Shown here: in pieces, positions 8,799 to 18,448 of the stretch | How positions within the stretch are numbered: the stretch's first letter is position 1 | Layout of the letters: every line of letters starts with the position of its first letter | Assembly (NCBI RefSeq): GCF_030931715.1 | Contig: NZ_CP133261.1 | Location: forward strand, 2,706,643 to 2,770,642 | Direction: 5' to 3' | Length of the DNA: 64,000 nucleotides | From: Tissierella sp. MB52-C2 | GTDB lineage: Bacteria > Bacillota > Clostridia > Tissierellales > Tissierellaceae | The notes under the pieces: generated by a model | Databases searched by the model: none | Told to the model about the DNA's origin: nothing | The model's input: only the letters and a program-made list of their open reading frames with translations | Program-made: the position numbers and the translations under genes

Positions 8799-9536
8799 AT
8801 GAGAAATATAAAGATGAATTTACAATTTGACGGCAGTAGATACCAGGGCTGGCAAAGATTAGGGGATAATAATAATACTATTCAAGGAAAATTAGAAACC
8901 TTGCTTCAAAAAATGACTGAAGAAGAAATAAATATAATAGGATGTTCAAGAACTGACAAAGGAGTTCATGCTAAGGCTTTAATTTGCAACTTCTTTACTA
9001 ATTCCTGTATGACCATAGAGGAAATGGAAGAATATATTAATCGTTACTTGCCGGATGATATTGTGGCCTATGACTTTTGGGAAATGGACGAGAGATTTCA
9101 TTCAAGATATAATGCATTATCTAAGCTATATACCTATACCATAGATAATGGCAAATATCAAAATGTATTTAAAAGAAAATTTACTTCTCATATACCAGAA
9201 GCCTTAGATCTATCCTTAATGGAAGAGGCTGCAAAGGTCTTAATAGGTACTTTTGATTTTGCTGCCTTTACTACAATGAAATCAAAAAAGAAAAGCACCA
9301 CAAGAACTATAATTGATATAAATATAATTAAGGAGAATAATTATATTTATATCAACTTCAAAGGTGATGGTTTTCTCCACAATATGATTAGAATAATTAC
9401 TGGAACTTTAATTAGAGTAGGAAAAGGAGAAATTAGTCCTAAGGATGTACAATTTATCCTTGGATCTAAGGACCGCAGTATAGCTGGTCCTATGATCGAA
9501 TCTAAGGGCCTTTGCTTAATGGAGGTTAAGTATTAG
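8799..9536 (+). CDS. truA: tRNA pseudouridine(38-40) synthase
   Basis: TruA converts U38-U40 of the tRNA anticodon stem to pseudouridine. The 245-residue protein has the catalytic motif GCSRTDKGVHA, with the nucleophilic Asp at residue 53, a YQGWQ segment near the N-terminus and the conserved GDGFLHNMIR before the C-terminus. The ATG at 8799 has AGGG five bases upstream; an earlier GTG at 8787 overlaps this site. In many Firmicutes truA follows the ecf transporter genes, but here it stands alone. Confidence 0.95.
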   Translation: MRNIKMNLQFDGSRYQGWQRLGDNNNTIQGKLETLLQKMTEEEINIIGCSRTDKGVHAKALICNFFTNSCMTIEEMEEYINRYLPDDIVAYDFWEMDERFHSRYNALSKLYTYTIDNGKYQNVFKRKFTSHIPEALDLSLMEEAAKVLIGTFDFAAFTTMKSKKKSTTRTIIDINIIKENNYIYINFKGDGFLHNMIRIITGTLIRVGKGEISPKDVQFILGSKDRSIAGPMIESKGLCLMEVKY

Positions 9537-9608
9537 ATTTAAATTAGCTACCCCTATAATGTCTGTGAAAATAATGACAAATAATATTAATATAGTTAAT
9601 ATTCTCTT

Positions 9609-9640
9609 ATAGATTTAGATTCCCCCTTATCTAAATCTAT
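9609..9640. terminator. Terminator between truA and a converging hydrolase
   Basis: ATAGATTTAGAT and ATCTAAATCTAT form a perfect 12-bp stem with an 8-base C-rich loop, followed by TTTTCC. Confidence 0.75.
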
Positions 9641-9694
9641 TTTCCAATTCCATAATCCTCTTTTTTACTTCTACTTCTCATATATCTTTATATT

Positions 9695-10468
9695 CTAGTT
9701 TAATAGATATTTATAGAACCAAGCTATACTATCTTCCATCATATTAGTTGTTACGAAATGATTTAGCTTTGAGTATTTCATAATCTTTAATTTCTCTTTA
9801 CGATTATATAGTGGCTTTAGCTTTTCATAAAACAATTCTTGGCTTTCTATGGGAACTAAGGTATCACTATCTCCATGTAATAACATAATAGGTCTATCTA
9901 TTAGTAAGTCTAAATTATTCATTGGATCTGTTCTACTTACTTTTTCTTCTAATTTCCTTGTATCAATATTTTCTCCTAGAGACTCTTTAAAACTTTTATT
10001 AAACTCTTGCCAACCACAGGAACCATTGAGGACAACTAAGGCTTTTAGTTTAGGATTATGAGTAAATACTCCTGCTGCTGTAATACCACCCATGGAATTT
10101 CCTGTCACTCCTATTCTATCTGGATCTCCATTATATTTTGATATTATTTCATCTATTATATTCTTGGATTCTTCCATATTTCTAAATATTATGTCCCAGA
10201 AGTACTTTGTAGCATTTTCTCCCCCATAGTTATTTATAGGATTTCTCTCTCCATGATATATTGCATCTGGAATTATTACTTGATAACCTACAGAGGCTAA
10301 TATAAACCCTCTCATCCTTTGCATTTCCTTATTTGAACTCCAACCATGGTAAAAAATTATTGTTGGAATTGGTCCACTTTCTTCCCTTGGTCTAAATAAA
10401 ATAGCTGGAATTTCTCCTATTTTAATCTTGTTCTCAATTATATTGTCAGATTTTAAGTAATTAATCAT
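9695..10468 (-). CDS. Alpha/beta hydrolase (dienelactone hydrolase/YitV-like)
   Basis: This 257-residue soluble hydrolase has the oxyanion segment FYHGWSSNK, the nucleophile elbow GNSMGG, the acid loop HGDSDTLVP and the catalytic His in KLNHFVTTNM, so the catalytic triad is complete. AAAGGAG lies six bases before the ATG. No partner genes suggest a substrate; relatives are esterases or peptidase-like hydrolases. Four copies of a 14-bp tandem repeat lie 65-120 bp upstream of its start and may affect its expression. Confidence 0.85.
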   Translation of the reverse strand: MINYLKSDNIIENKIKIGEIPAILFRPREESGPIPTIIFYHGWSSNKEMQRMRGFILASVGYQVIIPDAIYHGERNPINNYGGENATKYFWDIIFRNMEESKNIIDEIISKYNGDPDRIGVTGNSMGGITAAGVFTHNPKLKALVVLNGSCGWQEFNKSFKESLGENIDTRKLEEKVSRTDPMNNLDLLIDRPIMLLHGDSDTLVPIESQELFYEKLKPLYNRKEKLKIMKYSKLNHFVTTNMMEDSIAWFYKYLLN

Positions 10469-10532
10469 GCTGAACTCCTTTCTTTATGTTGTTTTCATAT
10501 ATTATAGACTCAATGTTTATATTTTAATTCTA

Positions 10533-10588
10533 TTAATACCATACTTTTAATACCATACTTTTAATACCATACTTTTAATACCATACTT
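10533..10588. repeat. Four perfect tandem copies of a 14-bp unit
   Basis: The unit TTAATACCATACTT is repeated four times without mismatch, upstream of the minus-strand hydrolase. Slipped-strand changes in copy number would alter promoter spacing or number. Confidence 0.95.
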
Positions 10589-10709
10589 TTAGAATATTAT
10601 ATCATATTTATAAATTTATTAGTGTTTTTGTGAGGATTTCAGTAATACTTATCCTATTTGAAGCTAAAATTATCCTTTTATTTTTTGATTTGAAAAAATA
10701 AAAAATTAC

Positions 10710-10738
10710 TTGACAAATCTAAAAAATAGCTTTATGAT
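10710..10738 (+). promoter_or_regulatory. Consensus promoter of the T-box/M20/ABC locus
   Basis: TTGACA and TATGAT are exactly 17 bases apart, about 40 bp upstream of T-box stem I. Confidence 0.85.
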
Positions 10739-10769
10739 TAAACCTAATATAAAAAACAAATTAAATTGT

Positions 10770-11013
10770 TTATGATGCAAAGAGTAATTATGACGAGTAC
10801 ATTTTACAGAGAACTGGGAAAGGTGAGAACCAGAATAATGGAAAGCTTAATGAAAAGAGTTGCTGAGATGGATAGGACAAAGCCCAATGGTGAGTATCTT
10901 ATCCCGCAGTCAAAGCGTTATTTGTTACGAGTTGTATTTTTTTAGTTTAAAATACAATTAGAGTGGCACCACGGGTATATTACTCGTCTCTTATATAAGA
11001 GACGAGTTTTTTT
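10770..11013 (+). promoter_or_regulatory. T-box leader 1 (probably tRNA-Arg specific)
   Basis: A full T-box riboswitch is visible. Stem I has a K-turn GATG at 10774, the loop-E pair AGAGTA/GAA, the CAGAGA bulge and the distal GGTGAGA. The T-box proper is AGAGTGGCACCACGGGT (10959-10975). A terminator stem, ACTCGTCTCTT pairing with AAGAGACGAGT, is followed by seven T. Modelling the helix GCAA/TTGC (10777-10780 with 10860-10863) places AGA (10856-10858, Arg) at the specifier position. UGGC in the T-box implies a tRNA with G73, which fits Arg. AAG (Lys) or AGC (Ser) are possible if the register is shifted. Confidence 0.88.
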
Positions 11014-11050
11014 ATATTTAAAATATTATTTAGAGGGAGGTTGAGCAGTC

Positions 11051-12226
11051 ATAGATATAAAAATTAAAAGCTACATTAACGAAATAAAAGATGAACTAAA
11101 GAACTTAAATAAATATATATATGAAAATCCAGAAATAGGACTACAAGAATATAAATCTTCTAAAGCACATAAAGATATACTTAAAAAATATGGATTTTCC
11201 ATTGAAGAAAATTTTCTAGGATTTGAGACAGCATTTAAAGCTATATATAAAGGTGAAAAGCCTGGCCCTACTATTGCTTACTTAGTAGAATACGATGCTT
11301 TGCCAAATATAGGACATGGTTGTGGACACAATTTATTGGGAACTACTACTACAGGAGCTGGTATTATACTCAGAAATGTTGTAGATGAAATTGGTGGAAA
11401 TGTATATGTATTAGGAGCTCCTGCAGAAGAAAGTTTTGGTGTAAAGGTGGATATGGCTAATAATGGAGTTTTTAATGACATAGATATAGCTATGATATCT
11501 CATCCAAATTCAAGACATCAATTAAGTGGAACCACATCAGAATTAGTCCCCTTAAGATTTACCTTCAAAGGCAAATCTGCCCATGCTGCCAGTTCGCCAG
11601 AAAAGGGAATCAATGCTTTAGATGCTTGTATAATGTTATTTAATTCCATAAATGCTCTTAGAGAACATATTCTAGATTCATCTAGAATTCATGGGGTCAT
11701 TACAAATGGAGGTACAGCAGCAAATATAGTTCCAGATTTAGCCATAGCAGACTTTTATCTAAGAACTCCAGTATTGGGATATATGAGAGAATTAAAAGAA
11801 AAGGTTATAAATTGCGGAAAAGCTGCCGCACTTGCAACAGGAGCAGAATTAGAAATATCCATATATGAAAAGATTTATAAAGGCATGGTTACTAACAAAA
11901 TTTTATCTAACATATATAGCAAACATTTAAAAAATATAGGAGTAGAAAATATATTAGAGGGAGAAATAAGTCATGGCTCCTCCGATATGGGTGATGTAAG
12001 TCAAGTTTGTCCATCTATACATCCTAGTTTTGCCATATTAGAAAGCCATAAGGATATAGCGTCACATACAGTTGAGTTTGGCAAAGCCACCCTTACTGAT
12101 ATAGCATATAAAGGAATGGAAGAAACCTTATACGCCCTAGTGGCGACAGCAGTTGACGTAATAATAAACGAAGATATACTTAATAAAATAAAAGAAGAGT
12201 TTAATTTGACCTTTAAAAATAAATAA
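11051..12226 (+). CDS. M20-family amidohydrolase/peptidase, start codon apparently lost
   Basis: The full-length M20D-type frame (391 codons) runs without stops from ATA at 11051. It contains the metal site GHGCGHNLLG, the catalytic PAEE and the dimerisation-domain GKSAHAASSPEKG, as in aminobenzoyl-glutamate/peptidyl amidohydrolases. GGGAGG lies ten bases before the ATA, in the usual ribosome-site position, but there is no ATG, GTG or TTG in frame until TTG at 11300, which would remove 83 residues including conserved ones. An ATG-to-ATA mutation is the simplest reading, so expression may be weak or absent. It sits between two T-boxes, so it is induced with the importer and may release the same amino acid from peptides or acyl derivatives. 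Confidence 0.8.
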   Translation: MDIKIKSYINEIKDELKNLNKYIYENPEIGLQEYKSSKAHKDILKKYGFSIEENFLGFETAFKAIYKGEKPGPTIAYLVEYDALPNIGHGCGHNLLGTTTTGAGIILRNVVDEIGGNVYVLGAPAEESFGVKVDMANNGVFNDIDIAMISHPNSRHQLSGTTSELVPLRFTFKGKSAHAASSPEKGINALDACIMLFNSINALREHILDSSRIHGVITNGGTAANIVPDLAIADFYLRTPVLGYMRELKEKVINCGKAAALATGAELEISIYEKIYKGMVTNKILSNIYSKHLKNIGVENILEGEISHGSSDMGDVSQVCPSIHPSFAILESHKDIASHTVEFGKATLTDIAYKGMEETLYALVATAVDVIINEDILNKIKEEFNLTFKNK

Positions 12227-12227
12227 A

Positions 12228-12476
12228 AATTGTTCATGATGCAAAGAGTAATTATGACGAGTACATTTTACAGAGAACTGGGAAAGGTGAGAGCCAGATA
12301 ATGGAAAGCTTAATGAAAAGAGTTGCTGAAATGGATGGGACAAAGCCTAAAGGTGAGTATCTTATCCCGCAGTCAAAGCGTTATTTGTTACGAGTTGTAT
12401 TTTTTTAGTTTAAAATACAATTAGAGTGGCACCACGGGTATATTACTCGTCTCTTATATAAGAGACGAGTTTTTTA
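12228..12476 (+). promoter_or_regulatory. T-box leader 2 (near-identical copy of leader 1)
   Basis: It starts two bases after the M20 stop and repeats leader 1 with few differences: the same specifier context (AGA at 12319-12321), the same T-box and the same terminator (12445-12470 plus T run). No convincing separate promoter precedes it, so transcripts that read through leader 1 and M20 would meet a second tRNA-dependent checkpoint before the ABC genes. Confidence 0.88.
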
Positions 12477-12509
12477 TATTTAAAATATTATTTTCAAGGA
12501 GGATTTAAA

Positions 12510-13370
12510 ATGAAAAAGAAGATTAGTTTATTATTAGTATTGGTTATGTTGTCTAGTATTCTCCTAGCAGCTTGTAAAAAAGATGGAGCAAATGAACAAG
12601 TGGATAATCTATTAAACAACACAGAAACAGAAATTGAGAGTTATTCTTTAGATGGAATAAAGAATAAAGGTAAATTAATAATGGGAACAAGTGCAGATTA
12701 TCCGCCTTTTGAATTTCATATAATGGTGGATGGAAAGGATACAATAGTTGGCTTCGATATAGAAATGGGAAAATATATTGCTGATAAATTAGGTGTTGAA
12801 CTAGAAATAAGAGATATGGAATTTAATAATTTACTTGGAGGCCTATCCACAGGTATGTTGGATATAGTAATAGCCGGAATGGTAAATGAGCCAGATAGAG
12901 AAGCAAATTTTACTAAACCTTACGATTCAGATGGAGTTCATAAAATATTAATTAGAAAATCAGATCAAAATAGATTCCAATCAGAAGCAGATTTTAATGG
13001 TGCAACTTTAGGAGCTCAAACAGGATCTCTACAAAAGGATATAGCGAAAGGTATTGAAGGAGCTACTGTTAAGGAACTCCCTGCTTTAAATACTCTTATT
13101 ATGGAACTTAAAACAGAGAAAGTAGATGGAGTTGTAATGTCTGTAGAAGCAGCAGAATTGTATAAGGAAACTAATGAGGATATAGTCATAATAGAAAAAG
13201 TAGATCTTACTCATGGAGATGGAGGTCCAAGTATAGCACTTAAGACAGGCAATGATGAGTTAACAGAATATATAAATGAAATAATTGATGAATTAATAGA
13301 ACTAAATTTAATTGAAAAATGGAAAGCAGAAGCTAAAGAATTAAGCGATCAAGAAGTTAAAGGCAATTAG
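12510..13370 (+). CDS. Amino-acid ABC importer, lipoprotein substrate-binding subunit
   Basis: The 286-residue protein has a signal peptide ending in the lipobox LLAAC (lipidated Cys at residue 22) and then a periplasmic-binding type 2 fold of the polar amino-acid family, with GTSADYPPFEF and VGFDIEMGKYIADKLG segments. GGAGGATTTAAA precedes the ATG. It is the first gene of a three-gene importer of ArtPQM/YqiXYZ layout. With the upstream T-box, arginine or a related basic amino acid is the likely ligand (inference). Confidence 0.9.
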   Translation: MKKKISLLLVLVMLSSILLAACKKDGANEQVDNLLNNTETEIESYSLDGIKNKGKLIMGTSADYPPFEFHIMVDGKDTIVGFDIEMGKYIADKLGVELEIRDMEFNNLLGGLSTGMLDIVIAGMVNEPDREANFTKPYDSDGVHKILIRKSDQNRFQSEADFNGATLGAQTGSLQKDIAKGIEGATVKELPALNTLIMELKTEKVDGVVMSVEAAELYKETNEDIVIIEKVDLTHGDGGPSIALKTGNDELTEYINEIIDELIELNLIEKWKAEAKELSDQEVKGN

Positions 13371-13381
13371 GGGTGAATAAT

Positions 13382-14038
13382 TTGAACATTATAGAATTAC
13401 TTGTAAAATATAAATATTATTATTTAACAGGGATTAAAATAACATTATTAATATCTTTTTTATCCCTTATAATAGGAGGTACTTTAGGAGCTTTATTAAG
13501 CCTCTTGAGATTATCAAAATATAAGATTTTAAAATTTATTTCCACCATATATATTGAAGCAGTTCGTGGAACACCAATGATGGTACAAATCGCCTTAGTG
13601 TATTTCGGAAGCTATGTGATTATGGGTGTAAATATGGATGGATTTTTAGCCGCACTAATAGCTGTTTCTTTAAATAGTGCTGCCTATATAGCGGAAATTA
13701 TCCGATCTGGTATCCAATCTATAGATAAGGGGCAAGCAGAAGCTAGTAGAAGCTTAGGAATTTCACATAAACAAACTATGAGACATATAATATTACCGCA
13801 AGCTATAAAAAATATATTACCAGCTTTAGGAAATGAATTTGTTACCTTAATAAAAGAAACATCTGTAGCTTCAACAATTGGAGTAGCAGACTTAATGTAT
13901 GCCTCAAAAATAGTTCAAAGTAATAGTTTCCAACCATTTAATCCATTAATAATAGTAGCAGTAATATACTTTATATTTACATTTACACTATCACAATTAA
14001 TAGGATTACTTGAAAGGAGATTATCGCATAATGATTAA
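13382..14038 (+). CDS. Amino-acid ABC importer, permease subunit
   Basis: This HisM/GlnP-type permease has five hydrophobic segments and the EAA loop [22 protein letters not shown] that docks on the ATPase. The start is probably the TTG at 13382, five or six bases after AGGGGTG; a GTG at 13373 lies inside that ribosome site. It follows the binding protein after about a dozen bases and overlaps the ATPase gene by 8 bp, which points to translational coupling. Confidence 0.9.
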   Translation: MNIIELLVKYKYYYLTGIKITLLISFLSLIIGGTLGALLSLLRLSKYKILKFISTIYIEAVRGTPMMVQIALVYFGSYVIMGVNMDGFLAALIAVSLNSAAYIAEIIRSGIQSIDKGQAEASRSLGISHKQTMRHIILPQAIKNILPALGNEFVTLIKETSVASTIGVADLMYASKIVQSNSFQPFNPLIIVAVIYFIFTFTLSQLIGLLERRLSHND

Positions 14039-14759
14039 GATAGAAAATTTAAATAAATTTTTTGGAGATAAACATGTATTAAAAAATATAAACTTAGAAA
14101 TAAAAGATGGCGAAGTTATTAGTCTTATCGGTCCTTCTGGTTCAGGTAAAAGTACACTTATAAGATGTATAAATTATTTGGAAGAACCTACTTCCGGCTC
14201 CATATATATTAATGGTAAAAATATAGCGAAATCTGGGAAAGAAATCGATAAAATAAGACAGAATATAGGAATGGTATTTCAACATTTCCACCTATTTCCT
14301 CACAAAACAGTTCTCGAAAATATAACTTTAGCCCCAATCTTAACGGGACAACTAACAAAAATTGAAGCAGAACAAAAAGCCGTTGACCTCTTAAAAACTA
14401 TGGATTTGTTAGATAAAAAAGATGTATATCCTGACTCCCTATCAGGTGGCCAAAAACAAAGGATAGCAATTGCTCGCTCCTTAGCCATGAGTCCAACAGT
14501 AATTCTTTTTGACGAGGTTACATCGGCTCTTGACCCTGAGATGGTCGGTGAGGTTTTAAATGTAATGAAGGAATTGGCTAAAACAGGCATGACAATGGTA
14601 GTAGTAACCCATGAGATGGCCTTTGCAAAACAAGTAGCAGATAAAGTAATATTTATGGCTGATGGGGAAATTGTAGAAGTAAATAAAGCAATAGATTTAT
14701 TTGAACATCCGCAAAATCATAGGACTAAAGAATTTTTATCAAAGGTACTAGAATATTAA
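14031..14759 (+). CDS. Amino-acid ABC importer, ATP-binding subunit
   Basis: The 242-residue ATPase of the GlnQ/ArtM family has Walker [10 protein letters not shown] at residues 34-42, Q-loop VFQHFHLF, signature [14 protein letters not shown], Walker [13 protein letters not shown] and the switch His in VVTHEM. The ATG at 14031 is chosen since the protein then starts [12 protein letters not shown] as in the family; AAGGAG lies eleven bases upstream. It is the last gene of the import operon. Confidence 0.93.
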   Translation: MIKIENLNKFFGDKHVLKNINLEIKDGEVISLIGPSGSGKSTLIRCINYLEEPTSGSIYINGKNIAKSGKEIDKIRQNIGMVFQHFHLFPHKTVLENITLAPILTGQLTKIEAEQKAVDLLKTMDLLDKKDVYPDSLSGGQKQRIAIARSLAMSPTVILFDEVTSALDPEMVGEVLNVMKELAKTGMTMVVVTHEMAFAKQVADKVIFMADGEIVEVNKAIDLFEHPQNHRTKEFLSKVLEY

Positions 14760-14973
14760 GATAATAAATATAATAGCTAAAAGCATTTAAATTTAATTAG
14801 GTCTATGCCTAAGTAAAAGTAAATGCCCCTTTCTAACAGGAATCCAAATGAGATTAAAACTAGAAAAGAGCATATTTTATTTATGACTGATTCCATATAT
14901 ACTGATTCTTTTTATTTAAATTTATGATACAATTATTTATATATAAAATCTTATGGAGAGGATGAAAAGGCAG

Positions 14974-15918
14974 ATGGAATTAAGTAAAAAAAATAAATTT
15001 AAACGTATTATTATTGCTATTGTAATTGTCGCTATTATCTTATTTTTAATCTTTTTATCAGTAATTCCCCATCTTATTATGAAGCCTATTTTAGGCAAAC
15101 GAGTAGAACGTCCACAGTATGAACCCTCAGACTATGGTATTGAAGCTGAGCAGATTTCTCTTAAAACTGAAGATGGGCTTTCTCTTGCAGCATGGCGTAC
15201 CAAAGCTAATAGTAGTAAAGGAACCATCATAATATTATCGGGAATAGAAAATCCCTCAGTAACAGCCTTCTTTGGATATGCAAAAATGTTTGCCGATAAC
15301 GGCTGGGACTCTTTACTAATTGAAATGCGTGCCAGAAATCTTAGTGAGGGGAAAGAAATTGGCTTAGGCTATACGGAATGGCATGATGTAATTGCTGGAG
15401 TAAATTATCTATCAGATGATTCAAATATAGCTGACCTCCCTATTATTGCTATGGGAACTTCCATGGGAGGCTCTACTAGTATTATGGCAGCTGGTAAAGA
15501 TTCTCGCATTGATGGAGTTATTTCTATTTCAGGTTTTTCAAGTTGGGAAGATGCCTTTACAGACAATATGCGATTAATGGATGTTCCTGAATTCTTTTGT
15601 ATATTAGAAAAGCCTTTTGTAAGACTATATTCAGGCTTCAACTATGGATTTGGCACTACTAATTACTCTCCATTAAAGGCACTTAAAAACTTTGATAATA
15701 GACCTTTGTTGTTGATGCATTCCACCAAAGACTCTCAAGTTCCTTATCCTAGTTTTGAACGCCTACAAAAACAAGCTGAAAAATATAATATAAGTACTTC
15801 CACATTTGTCCGTGAAGGAGATGAACACTTCATCTGTTATGAGGAGTATTCTGATAACCCATTACAAGATACTGAATTTAGTAATGCTATTCTCAATTTC
15901 TTGAATAATAATTACTAA
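14974..15918 (+). CDS. Membrane-anchored alpha/beta hydrolase
   Basis: After a short basic stretch there is one N-terminal membrane helix (IIIAIVIVAIILFLIFL), then an external alpha/beta hydrolase domain with nucleophile motif GTSMGG, acid loop HSTKDSQVP and His in EGDEHFICYEEYS. Relatives are the YqkD-like family of unknown substrate. Three in-frame ATGs (14953, 14962, 14974) are possible; the last has AAAAGG just upstream and GGAGAGG further back. It is followed by a strong terminator and appears monocistronic. Confidence 0.82.
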   Translation: MELSKKNKFKRIIIAIVIVAIILFLIFLSVIPHLIMKPILGKRVERPQYEPSDYGIEAEQISLKTEDGLSLAAWRTKANSSKGTIIILSGIENPSVTAFFGYAKMFADNGWDSLLIEMRARNLSEGKEIGLGYTEWHDVIAGVNYLSDDSNIADLPIIAMGTSMGGSTSIMAAGKDSRIDGVISISGFSSWEDAFTDNMRLMDVPEFFCILEKPFVRLYSGFNYGFGTTNYSPLKALKNFDNRPLLLMHSTKDSQVPYPSFERLQKQAEKYNISTSTFVREGDEHFICYEEYSDNPLQDTEFSNAILNFLNNNY

Positions 15919-15944
15919 TAAAGATAAATATTTATTCTGAATAT

Positions 15945-15993
15945 AAAAATCCTAATGAGAAGAATTTTCTAGCTCTTATTAGGATTTTTTTTA
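15945..15993. terminator. Bidirectional terminator between hydrolase and metH
   Basis: AAATCCTAAT and ATTAGGATTT form the stem, with T runs on both strands. It lies between converging transcripts. Confidence 0.85.
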
Positions 15994-16072
15994 TTAATAA
16001 ATTTAGTCTCCAGTATGATTATTCTTTATATTCGCTAAGATTATTACCTAATTCATATCCTTGCAAATAATA

Positions 16073-18448
16073 TTAACCTAGGACATTTCTAGCTATTTCT
16101 ATAGCCTCCTTTGCATCCTTGGCATAGTGGTCTGCTTTTATCATATTAGCATAATCTTGGTTTAGTACTGCTCCACCTACCATTATTTCGAAATTAGGAT
16201 TTTGTTTTTTTAGAGTATGAATTATTTCCTCCATGCTTTTTACTGTAGTAGTCATTAAGGCACTAAGTCCTATTAACTTAATATCATTTTTAATAGCCTC
16301 TTCAAGTATTACTTCCTTAGATACATCCTTTCCTAAATCTATGACTTCATAATTATAATTTTCTAGCAGGACTTTCACAATATTCTTTCCTATATCGTGA
16401 ATATCTCCTTTTACAGTGGCTAGAATAACTTTTCCCTTAGATATATCATCTTTAGATTCCTTGCTTAACTTTTCCTTTATAATCTGGAAGGAACTTTTTA
16501 CAGTTTCTGCTGACCTTATAAGCTGAGGAAGAAATATATCTCCTTTCTCATATCTTTCACCGACTATATCCAAAGCTGGAATTATATATTCATTTATTAT
16601 TTCTAAAGGCTCTTTATATTCCAATAGCTTAGATGTTGCAGCCTTGGCTTCCTCTTTTATGCCTTTTTGTATTATCTCTAATAAACTTCTTTGAATATCT
16701 ATATTATCACTTTTAATTTTTTCTTCTGTCTTAATATTTTCATAAGACTTTAAATATTCTACACTATCCTTATCCTCATTCCATAAAACCCTAGATGCTT
16801 TAACTGTATCCATTATATCCTTATTCATTGGGTTAATAATAGATAGATCAAGACCTGCATATAGAGAAGCAGCAAAAAAAGTTTTATTTATTAATTCTCT
16901 ATTTGGAAGTCCAAAGGATACATTAGATACTCCTAGTATAGTTTTAACCCCTAACTTTTCCTTTACCATGGTTAAGGCTTTTAATGTTTCCTTTACTCCT
17001 TCCTGTTGTGCAGCAGCAGTTAAGGTCAAACAATCTATGTATATATCAGATCTATCAATCCCATATTCCTCTGCTTTTTTTACAATACGTTCTGCTATTT
17101 TAAACCTTTCTAAAGCATTTCCTGGTATCCCTTTTTCATCTAATGTAAGACCAACAATAGATGCACCATATTTCTTTACAATGGGCAATATACTGTTTAG
17201 AATCTTTTCCTCTCCATTTACAGAATTTACTATTGCCTTTCCATTGTAAATCCTTAGTCCAGCTTCAATTGTCTTAGGATCAATAGAGTCAATTTGAAGA
17301 GGCACATCTAATATTGACTGTATCTCCTTAATAACTTTTATCATAGTTTTCTCTTCATCTATTTCTGGCAATCCCACATTAACATCTAATATTTCTGCAC
17401 CTGCATCTACTTGATCAATAGCCTCTCTTAAAATATATTCCATATCACCTTTACAAAGTGCCTCTTTAAAAAGTTTTTTTCCTGTAGGATTGATCCTTTC
17501 ACCTATTACCTTAATTCCATCTATAATTACTGTCTTTGTAGGGGTACATACACCACTTATGCCATGGTTCATTATCTTATCTGTTTTAATATCAATTACA
17601 CCATTTACTAATGCTTCTATATGTTTATCAGTAGTTCCGCAGCAACCTCCCAATACTCTTACACCTTTTTTTGCAAAATTAATACCATAGGATGCAAATT
17701 CCTCTGGAGAAATATTATATTCTGTTTTTCCATTAACTATAGTAGGTAATCCAGCATTTGGTTGAACCATAATAGGCACCTTTGAAAACTTTAATATATC
17801 ATCTATTAAAGGCTCAAGTTCTTTAGGTCCTAAAGAACAGTTTATCCCTAAGGCATCTACACCTAACCCTTCCAATACCATTACCATAGAAAGTGAATTG
17901 CAACCTGTAAAAGTTCTTCCATCCTCTTCATAACTCATAGTACAAAATACTGGTAAATTAGAATTCTCCTTAACCGCCAATATAGCTGCCTTTGCTTCAT
18001 ATAAATCAGTCATAGTCTCTATAAGAATTAAATCTACCCCATTTTTTACTCCTGCTAATACCTGTCTTTTAAAAATATTATAGGCAAGTTCAAAACTTAA
18101 AGTCCCCATAGGTTCTAATAATTCTCCAATAGGGCCTATATCTAAGGCTATATATACTTCCTTATCCCCTATGGCTTTCTTAGCATTGTCTATCCCCCTG
18201 CCTATTAATTCCTCAACAGTATAACGACTATCCTTTGCCTTGATTTCATTGGCACCAAAAGTATTAGTTGTTATAATATTGGCACCAGCATTTATATACC
18301 TCTTATGAATATCTATTATAGTTTCAGGAGAGGTAATATTAAGCTCCTCTGGCAATTCACCTATTTTTAACTCAGTATCCTGAAGCATTGTCCCCATGGC
18401 ACCATCAAATAATAATATTCCCTGCCTCAATTTATCTCTAATCCCCAC
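16073..18448 (-). CDS. metH: B12-dependent methionine synthase (core, without activation domain)
   Basis: MetH transfers the methyl group of 5-methyl-THF to homocysteine through cobalamin. Domains in order are the homocysteine/zinc barrel (LLFDGAMGTMLQ, GINCSLGP and GGCCGT zinc cysteines), the pterin-binding barrel (IKVIGERINPTGKK), the B12 cap and the B12-binding domain with GDIHDIGKNIV around residue 690. The roughly 340-residue C-terminal activation domain of the E. coli type is absent; a separate gene upstream supplies it. AGGAGG suits the GTG at 18448 best (8-base spacing); ATG at 18454 is only two bases from it. The start overlaps the upstream gene by 11 bp. Confidence 0.93.
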   Translation of the reverse strand: MGIRDKLRQGILLFDGAMGTMLQDTELKIGELPEELNITSPETIIDIHKRYINAGANIITTNTFGANEIKAKDSRYTVEELIGRGIDNAKKAIGDKEVYIALDIGPIGELLEPMGTLSFELAYNIFKRQVLAGVKNGVDLILIETMTDLYEAKAAILAVKENSNLPVFCTMSYEEDGRTFTGCNSLSMVMVLEGLGVDALGINCSLGPKELEPLIDDILKFSKVPIMVQPNAGLPTIVNGKTEYNISPEEFASYGINFAKKGVRVLGGCCGTTDKHIEALVNGVIDIKTDKIMNHGISGVCTPTKTVIIDGIKVIGERINPTGKKLFKEALCKGDMEYILREAIDQVDAGAEILDVNVGLPEIDEEKTMIKVIKEIQSILDVPLQIDSIDPKTIEAGLRIYNGKAIVNSVNGEEKILNSILPIVKKYGASIVGLTLDEKGIPGNALERFKIAERIVKKAEEYGIDRSDIYIDCLTLTAAAQQEGVKETLKALTMVKEKLGVKTILGVSNVSFGLPNRELINKTFFAASLYAGLDLSIINPMNKDIMDTVKASRVLWNEDKDSVEYLKSYENIKTEEKIKSDNIDIQRSLLEIIQKGIKEEAKAATSKLLEYKEPLEIINEYIIPALDIVGERYEKGDIFLPQLIRSAETVKSSFQIIKEKLSKESKDDISKGKVILATVKGDIHDIGKNIVKVLLENYNYEVIDLGKDVSKEVILEEAIKNDIKLIGLSALMTTTVKSMEEIIHTLKKQNPNFEIMVGGAVLNQDYANMIKADHYAKDAKEAIEIARNVLG

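Noticed and set aside
10855-10857. AAG (Lys) as T-box specifier
   Set aside because: It leaves an extra base before the lower helix compared with the Met leader, and UGGC does not match the A73 expected for tRNA-Lys.
12137-12343. Minus-strand frame over the second T-box
   Set aside because: It is antisense to a leader whose RNA structure is clear.
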